NCBI GenBank assembly: GCA_015852425.1
Contig: JAAAIG010000580.1
Span: 1-15,222 of the forward strand
Direction: 5' to 3'
Length of the DNA stretch: 15,222 nt
Origin: Gryganskiella cystojenkinii
Lineage: Eukaryota > Mortierellomycota > Mortierellomycetes > Mortierellales > Mortierellaceae
Part shown: positions 9,500-15,222 of the stretch, piece after piece
Numbering within the stretch: position 1 is the first letter of the stretch
Layout: each line of letters starts with the position of its first letter
The notes under the pieces: generated by a model
The model's input: the letters and a program-made list of their open reading frames with translations, nothing else
Database searches by the model: none
What the model was told of the DNA's origin: nothing
Made by a program: the position numbers and the translations under genes

Positions 9500-11605
9500 T
9501 TACATATAGTAAGGGGAGTTCGCTTGCCGTGGAGGTGACTGCGATCGGTCTGTGCATGCTTGTGGCGCACCAGGGGGCCACATAGTCTGAAACGTTGATG
9601 TTTTTGACTGCTCTGCATGTTCCTGTGGAGCACCTGGTGGCCAAATGTCCTGAGGTGGTGATTCTGGGTGCTCAGAGAATGTATGTGGTGCACCTGGTGG
9701 CCATGCGTAGGGTTCGCCTGACATTACAAACGAGCGAGGTAATGATTTTGGGTGCTCAGAGTGTGTATGTGGAGCACCTGGCGGCCATGCGTAGGGTTCG
9801 CCTGACATTACAAACGAGCGAGGTAGTGATTTTGGGTGCTCAGAGTGTGTATGTGGTGCACCTGGTGGCCATGCGTAGGGTTCGCCTGGTATTTCAAACG
9901 AGCAAAGTAATGATTCTGGGTGCTCAGAGTATATATGTGGTGCACCGAATGGTGCGCTTTGAGGATTGCGACCGGTCTGATTAAAGGCAAATCCTATGTC
10001 GTCTTGCGGCGAACGTGATAATGCCATTAAACGCTGAGGCCCTTTCTTGCCATTGGAGTGAGAGCGAGATGACGGAAACACGCCTTGAGATCCATTACTA
10101 CTTTTAGAGAGCGGCTGCAAGGGCTGTTCCTTTGTTTTAGGTGGTGGCGGTGGCACGTAGCCCAAATATGTTGTAGATGTATCCACCTGCGCAGATGGAG
10201 CATCGGCTTGGGAGTGATGCGAAGAGATGGCTGATAGAGACGTCGAAGAAGGTTGCGGTTCCTCAGGGGGCGGAGCTGGAGGAGGTCGCCGAGGCGCGAA
10301 AGGCGATTGAGATGACTGAGAATTTGATGGCAATGCGTCATGCCGGTTTTGCCCTTCGTTGACACGTTGGTTACCCGGGATATCCTTGGACTGGTCTCTG
10401 TTTTTCTTACGACGAATAAAAATGAATACCCCTATTGCGATCACGATTACGGCCGCCCCGGTTCCTCCTCCGATGGCTGCTACATTCGATCCATTTGATG
10501 ATGCTGGCCGTCCTGTTGTTGTAACCGAAGTTTTGGGGTTGTTGGTTGTAGCTGTAGCAGTCGGAGATGGGCCGATAGGGAAATAGGGGGTTGTGCTGAA
10601 TTGGGTGGTTACAATGAATGGGGTAGTGTCGGTAGGGGTGGACGTGGGAGCGGCGGACGTGGGAGGGGCAGTTACAATTCCCCCGTTGGCGCTAGGGGTG
10701 ACGCCAGGAGGGGGAGGAGGAGGAGGTACACCGCTGGCATCGGTGATGGTGAAACGGGTGGACCAGGCGGCCTGAGCGGCGTTGGCTGGTGCGAACATCA
10801 AGAAGTAATCTGTATGGTTGTGAATACGAATGTTGGTGACAATGAAACAAGACAAGATCACGGTTAGCAAAGCTTTGGTGTTCACCGTGACTCGACGTTA
10901 AACTCAAAAGACCAACTTTTTTTTGAAATCGTCGATCATAATATACCCCTCGTTTGTTGCTTCCTCTCCTCTTTTTTTCTGCAAGTCAATATTTCAAACC
11001 CATTTGGTTGTCGTCTTCTACGGTTGAGGAGGTGAGGATAAGGTGTTCTGTTCCTTCCATTATATTCAGAATTCAGCTGTGCGGTCCCTTGTTTCCTCCG
11101 TTCTTTTATGGTTCTACTCCCGGGCGACATGCCTTCGGTGTACGCTCCTACACCTTAATCACACTCCGCCAGGATCCGTTTTAATGCGCGCTTTGACTCC
11201 ACCGCACACGACTCCAAGTGACAAAGGAACAGAAATCAAACGCTGGACCAAAGCGACTGCTGGATAGTATCTGCCATAAAAAAGTAAACAAGAGTAAAAC
11301 AACTTACAAGGGCCAGGAGGAGAGACGTATGGGACAGTCCAAGTGACAGATGTGCTGGCGCCGCCTTTAAAGCCGGTGGCTATTGTCGACAACTTGATCT
11401 GTGCAGCGTTGGATCCACTCATGAAGAAGATATCAAAGACGGGGTTTTCAGTGAGCTTGGGCGAAACACCATCGTCCCGCCAGGAGATTGTGACCTGAGT
11501 GTTAGGCTTCCAGACAGTGCTGCCAAGTGGCTCTAAGGTAGAGACAAAGGCCGAGGCAATGGAGGCAGCAGCGCCGAGAACTGCGAAGGTGGAGGTGATC
11601 TTCAT
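9500..11605 (-). CDS. Kre9/Knh1-type Ig-like domain protein with transmembrane helix and proline-rich repeat tail, copy B
   Basis: Minus-strand exons 11605-11308 and 10809-9500, joined across a 498-nt intron (donor GTAAGT, acceptor CAG), encode 535 residues. Residues 1-19 are a signal peptide. Residues about 21-127 are the Kre9/Knh1-type domain, 85% identical to copy A over exon 1. A PPPPPPP run and a Thr/Ser/Pro stalk follow (to about 205). A single membrane helix at about 209-231 (AAVIVIAIGVFIFI) is followed by RRKK, so the tail is predicted cytosolic. The tail holds RRPPPAPPP (273-281; RRPPPAP fits a class I SH3 ligand), GYVPPPPPKTK (316-326), and five WPPGAP motifs within about 383-500, three of them in 84-bp tandem units. 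It ends SPYYM. The stalk, helix and proximal tail match the adjacent kelch pseudogene, whereas copy A has a GPI signal there. It looks like a cell-wall-facing single-pass sensor or adaptor; that is inference. All three sequons of copy A's domain are missing. Confidence 0.9.
9610..9960 (-). repeat. 84-bp tandem repeats coding for WPPGAP units
   Basis: Direct repeats with an 84-bp period begin (plus-strand coordinates) at 9681, 9765, 9849 and, as a partial unit, 9933. Shorter degenerate units lie at about 9540-9680. The first two full units differ at only 3 of 84 positions, so expansion is recent. Each encodes 28 residues, including GEPYAWPPGAPH and SEHPKS. The period is a multiple of three, so copy-number change keeps the frame. 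Confidence 0.9.
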
Positions 11606-11672
11606 AACGTGGACATATGCTTTCGGACAGTTGTTGGTGAAGAGAGTAGTTGGGGAGGGCCGTTAAAAAGAA
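10625..11672 (-). repeat. Right arm of inverted gene duplication
   Basis: Reverse-complement counterpart of about 2722-3745: shared promoter segment (about 11655-11672), exon 1, intron and the exon 2 part up to the Thr/Pro stalk. Beyond about 10625 the sequence no longer follows copy A but resembles the stalk, membrane and tail part of the kelch pseudogene. Confidence 0.85.
10810..11307 (-). other. 498-nt intron of Kre9-like copy B
   Basis: The intron sits at the same codon position and phase as in copy A and aligns with it nearly end to end. One indel near 10965-11025 and a deletion near the donor account for most of the length difference. This shows that the duplication was copied at DNA level, not through a spliced transcript. 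Confidence 0.85.
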
Positions 11673-11880
11673 AGGAGACCTTGCCCCTGCATGGGTATCT
11701 GGAGTGCAATGGGGGCGACAGACGACGAAGGCGAGGAGAAGAGGGAGGTGAGAGCGAAAGGATGAGAAACGACAGGTAGGGCTGGAAACAAAAACACTGG
11801 CCGTTTTCCCACTTTTTCTTCCCTTCGTTGCGCTCGCCCCCTGGCTCAGGAGGAGAGCCCTTGCCCATACTGCATGCAAT
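11606..11880 (-). promoter_or_regulatory. Pyrimidine-rich promoter/leader of copy B
   Basis: On the minus strand this stretch is C/T-rich (for example about 11710-11770), like the leaders of the other secreted-protein genes. The proximal CTTTTTAACGGCCCT (about 11658-11672) and CCACGTT before the ATG are shared with copy A. Farther upstream the two promoters no longer match clearly. The minus-strand open frames at 11502-11883 are most simply leader sequence. Confidence 0.5.
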
Positions 11881-13481
11881 CAACCGCTTCTGGTGAAACC
11901 AAATTATAGGCGCAAGTCGAAAAATCTTTAGCCTAATAATGGTTACGAGGGATAATTTTTTTTCGACTCGAATTTGGTTTAGTAACGGGCGTTGTCCCCT
12001 GTTTGCTCGATTGAGAAAAGAAGATGACGATGATGTTGGTTTGCAAAAGGTAAGGCATCACCTCCAGTTTGGACGCAAGAGTTTGCGGTCATACACAGCT
12101 CCTCCTCCCTCTCTCCCTTCAAGGAATGCGAAGAGTTGGTGAAAAGTAAGGATCGTTTTTTTTTGTGTCCAATTGCACTGAAACCTTGTTCAATTTTCAG
12201 GTCCTTCTTGGGTTTATCTTGTGGTTTTGATTGGCACACTTGTTCTCGTTTGTGTATAATACTCTTTTCCTCTTTATTATTTCTAACTACCTCATTTCCT
12301 GCGATGTCCCTCAGCAGAGATCCATTTTCTTCTTGGTCCAAGAGCTTTCCAGCAGGCGCATTTAGCAAGAACACTCGCGCCCACCGCGCGTTATACTCTC
12401 GCCTTCATCTCACAGCTGCCGTTATTTAGGAGAGCGTCTATTGTTTGAGAAACCGCTAGTCTTTTATCTGCAAGAAATTTCAAACAAAGCATAGGCATCC
12501 TTTGCAAGAGTATTTTTGAACAGATTTTTAATCGGAGATTCCCCAGTTTTGTCGTGGAGCAGACGAGGTAGATTGAGCTGTGGCGGTGAGAATGATGGTC
12601 GTCAAGAACATAGTACCAAGAGCCCGGAGCCACTAGGTCCTCTCGGTCCGAATGGTTCCTGCTGCTGCTTGGACATCCAGAATGAAGGATAGGAGGAAAG
12701 AGGAAGAGGACGAAGAAAAGATAAGAAACACAACAAAGAGGTATAAATAATAAATTCAAAAAGAGGAATAGAAAGGGAGAAAGACCCATACCGAGAAACA
12801 GAGGAGAAGCTGATAACGAAGACTTTCGAATTGGTCCTCTCCGCCCAGGTTTGCATCGTAGTTTGTGGTTCCATCTGCCTAGTACCTGGTCTGCTTGCAA
12901 TCGTCAACAAACAATCAGAAGTTTTCAATTTAACGTATCGAAGTGCCTTTATCGCGACAGACAAAACTCAAACCACAACTGAAATGTTCCTCCTGTTGCT
13001 CCTTCTCTTGACGGGTTTCTCTTTCTTCAAGAGGAAACGGAGGAACCTAAGATGAACGAGAAAGATAATGTGTTTTATCATGTGTTGATTGGGTGAAACC
13101 ATTACCGAGTTCGAATGATGTTGAATTGTTCTTTCGGCAAGGGGTTACAGCACGGCTTTTCGTGTCACTTCTTCGGCGCTTTTATTTTGAGTTTGAAAGT
13201 TGAGCCTTTTAGCCGAGAGCACTCGACTGTCATCAGGCTTGGTTCTTGGTGGCCAGGAAATGCGGTTCAATTTTGCACCAGACGCCAGATCCGATCTTGA
13301 GGTTGACAGAGTAGAGAGTCACATGCTAAGAAGGGTCGTTGTTTTTTGCGATCCAAAGAGCTGTTCATTTATTTCAGAATCAAAGAACCGAGCCTGGCAA
13401 ATACCCGCCTAGCTATAATTCCATAAACAATTGCCGTTCCTCCTATGTGGCTCATTACCTGGGGTTTTTAAATTTAAAGCC
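11881..13481. other. Long region with no supported gene
   Basis: I find no domain, signal peptide or believable exon chain here. One spot looks promoter-like: on the minus strand about 12790-12680 is C/T-rich with a TATTTATA (12749-12742) before an ATG at 12676, but that ATG opens only 24 codons. The larger minus-strand frames at 11979-12374 and 12391-12900 are not recognisable. No tRNA, repeat or mobile element is seen. Confidence 0.45.
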
Positions 13482-13670
13482 CTAATTTTTGAGGGCTCTA
13501 ATCATTGATGTTTTGATGACGTCGACGGGACCGAGAGGAACTCTAGCGAGGTTGCCAATGGGGTCGAGAGGAGCTGGAGGGGTGGCGAGGTCGGTGGACG
13601 CCGAGGGGAATGGAACAGCAATAGCGAAACTCAAAAGGGCACGAAGAGTAAGCAAGTATTGCAGCTTCAT
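13482..13670 (-). CDS. Possible small secreted peptide, 62 residues
   Basis: I do not recognise this protein. It begins MKLQYLLTLRALLSFAIA, a plausible signal peptide with a basic start, a hydrophobic core and possible cleavage around VPFPSAS. The remaining 35-40 residues are rich in Pro, Ala and Leu (ATPPAPLDPIG, RVPLGPVD), with no cysteine. The sequence before the ATG on the minus strand (CATCCCCCTCTCCTTCAAA) is a typical fungal leader, and a TATA-like element (minus strand CTTATATTTCG, 13859-13849) lies about 180 nt upstream. A 6-bp hairpin overlaps the stop codon (13478-13497). It stands alone, with no recognisable neighbour within 1.5 kb. It could be the first exon of a longer gene, a relic, or chance. 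Confidence 0.35.
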   Translation of the reverse strand: MKLQYLLTLRALLSFAIAVPFPSASTDLATPPAPLDPIGNLARVPLGPVDVIKTSMIRALKN

Positions 13671-15222
13671 TTTGAAGGAGAGGGGGATGAGATTCGTGAA
13701 ATTGATGATTTGTAGGTATAGAGGATACTTGTAGTAGTCATTTGATAGGTCTTTTGAGTGTTGAAACTTGAGAGTGATGTCGGGAGTCCAGGGACTTGGG
13801 GCAGGACGAAGTATGTGTCATTGAACGACGCTGGGTAGGTGCGACTTCGAAATATAAGTGAAGAGGGCCGTAAAACAAATCAGACTGAAGAGGAAGAGTA
13901 AGCCGGCTGGTGTTGGATGTTCAGCCGGCATTACCAAAGATCAAAGACGTGTCAACGGATGGAAAATATAAAAGGAGATAAAAAGAAAGGGATGCTAGAA
14001 AATCAAGGCATGCTAAGATTAAAGGAGGGTACCCAGGGACAAAACAACACCAAGGAGCAACACCAATGGGCACATCTAGTGACATCCTCGTAGTTTTCAC
14101 ATAGGCACCAACACTTTCGCTCCGTCTCATACCCTTTTTTACAAAAGCGATTTCCCTGTCCAATGTTGCCCTGTTCAATTGGAGTGTACATTAAACTGAT
14201 GTCCGAGATTGAATTCAGAAAGAGAGAAAGCTGTGGCGAGTTTATAGACCGCAAAGGAAAAAAGAAACTAAACGATGGTTTTGGCCAAAATCTTTCCCAT
14301 CGGGAGTATATTCATGCCTTTCTACATGTGACCACTTTTGACGTTCCTAAGTCCTTCCTAAGTAAACACAGCTATAGTCCCGTCATTTTTAGAGATTCAA
14401 CCTCATGAAGCATCCACTACCCTCTTTCCCCGTACCGCCAATCCCTCCTCCAGACTCATACGCGAAAAAAAAAAAAAAAAAACTATTTCTCCTTTTCGGA
14501 TCTAAAATTTCTCGTTCCAGGCGTAAGAGACCCGATGGAGCTCGACTGGAAAAAGGGAGGATGCGGGCAGGTCTCAAGGTAGTCAGAAAACAACCATGAA
14601 ATCGGAAGCGATGGCATTTTAATGAAGCAGCGTGTGCGACTAGAATTGCTTTTGTTTCCGATTGGATGACCATGTGATCACCATTGTTATCGCTAGTAAA
14701 ATAAGGGAAGAAAGGAAGTTCACGTTGTACAGATACGTTTCCAGCGAGTAGCAGTGGAATCCAATCAAAGTCGTTTTTTAGAAGACTGACCTTGACCAAA
14801 AATTCTTTTTGTCCCCGAGGGAACGAGGCAACAGTTCGAAAGCGGTTTCGTGCATCGGAACGAAAGGAACATTCCACCTCTTCAATCCTGTTTATCATCT
14901 TTTTTTTGATCTTGTTCCATGTTTATGTCCGAGTCGCTCACTCCTACGATTGGAGAGAGGGCACACTGTAGATTTTTATGCTCAATGATCGTTCTCTACG
15001 GCATAAGTTGTGGACTCGGTAGGTTCACTCTCTTGTTATCAGGAGTTTCCCTGGTAAAGAAAACATGTTCCCACCTGAATGTCCCCCATACGATGACGCC
15101 TTATTTGCCTGGGACCCTGAAAATTAGACCCTGAGAAAGGCGAAAAAGCGATCTAGACATGATTGCAATGTGAGAGCCGAGCTGTTTGTGACGAAATAAA
15201 CAAAAAAAAAAAAAAAAAAAAA
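13671..15222. other. Right-hand region with no supported gene; ends in poly(A)
   Basis: The 5' side of the possible peptide gene is followed by unassigned DNA. A run of 19 A lies at 14465-14483. The window ends with AATAAA (15195-15200), C, then 21 A (15202-15222). The minus-strand frame 14389-14898 is long (169 codons) but passes through the A run as a Phe run and shows no known domain. An 8-bp GC-rich inverted repeat lies at 13902-13929. Confidence 0.45.
13902..13929. repeat. Short GC-rich inverted repeat
   Basis: GCCGGCTG (13902-13909) and CAGCCGGC (13922-13929) form a perfect 8-bp stem with a 12-nt loop. It lies about 230 nt upstream of the possible peptide gene start. No function can be assigned. 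Confidence 0.5.

Noticed and set aside
9595..9984. 129-codon plus-strand frame opposite the repeat array of copy B
   Set aside because: It is open only because the antisense of the 84-bp in-frame repeats lacks stops; the minus-strand gene explains the sequence.
10776..10885. ATG at 10885 as an alternative start for copy B exon 2
   Set aside because: It lies inside the intron shared with copy A; splicing at 10809 rebuilds the conserved PGPYYFLMF, and exon 1 supplies the signal peptide.
12391..12964. Overlapping minus-strand frames of 169 and 120 codons
   Set aside because: The hydrophobic stretches come from translating the C/T-rich tract; two frames overlap there and neither has a recognisable domain.
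14389..14898. 169-codon minus-strand frame near the right end
   Set aside because: No recognisable domain or leader, and it reads through the A run as polyphenylalanine. It could be a relic, but I cannot support it as a gene.
1..15222. tRNA, rRNA, CRISPR arrays and intact transposons
   Set aside because: I searched by eye for B-box-like GGTTCGA sequences, regularly spaced short repeats, and transposase or reverse transcriptase motifs, and found none that hold up.

Overview
The window looks like nuclear DNA from an early-diverging filamentous fungus. A Mortierella-type (Mucoromycota) genome is my best guess, but that is inference. The evidence is GT-AG spliceosomal introns, three of them only 94-96 nt long, pyrimidine-rich leaders before start codons, secreted proteins ending in GPI-anchor signals, and kelch and Kre9/Knh1-type extracellular modules joined to proline-rich tails. 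There are no bacterial operons, rRNA, tRNA or CRISPR arrays.

Layout, left to right. (1) 201-1701, + strand: a four-exon, 404-residue eIF5-like protein. It keeps the arginine-finger motif and the zinc ribbon but lacks the usual GNGIKT motif and most of the C-terminal W2 domain. (2) 2784-3868, +: a two-exon, GPI-anchored protein with a Kre9/Knh1-type Ig-like domain (copy A). (3) 5182-6505, +: a two-exon, GPI-anchored small secreted protein with eight cysteines and an 877-nt intron. (4) about 8890-6868, -: a decayed gene for a signal peptide, kelch propeller, transmembrane segment and proline-rich tail. (5) 11605-9500, -: copy B of the Kre9-like gene. Its ectodomain matches copy A, but its C-terminus is a transmembrane helix and a 300-residue cytosolic tail related to the tail of the kelch pseudogene. 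(6) 13670-13482, -: a possible 62-residue secreted peptide. The remainder, mainly 3869-5181 and 11606-15222, holds no gene I can support. The window ends in AATAAAC followed by 21 A.

Copies A and B form a large inverted duplication that includes about 60 bp of upstream DNA, exon 1, a ~495-nt intron and the start of exon 2. After duplication, copy B appears to have exchanged its GPI anchor for a receptor-like membrane and cytosolic module of the type carried by the neighbouring kelch gene. It also lost all three N-glycosylation sequons of the domain and accumulated far more replacement than silent changes. The combination of duplication, module exchange and ectodomain divergence is the most interesting content here. 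It suggests a cell-wall-facing protein turned into a sensor-like membrane protein; that function is inferred, not shown.
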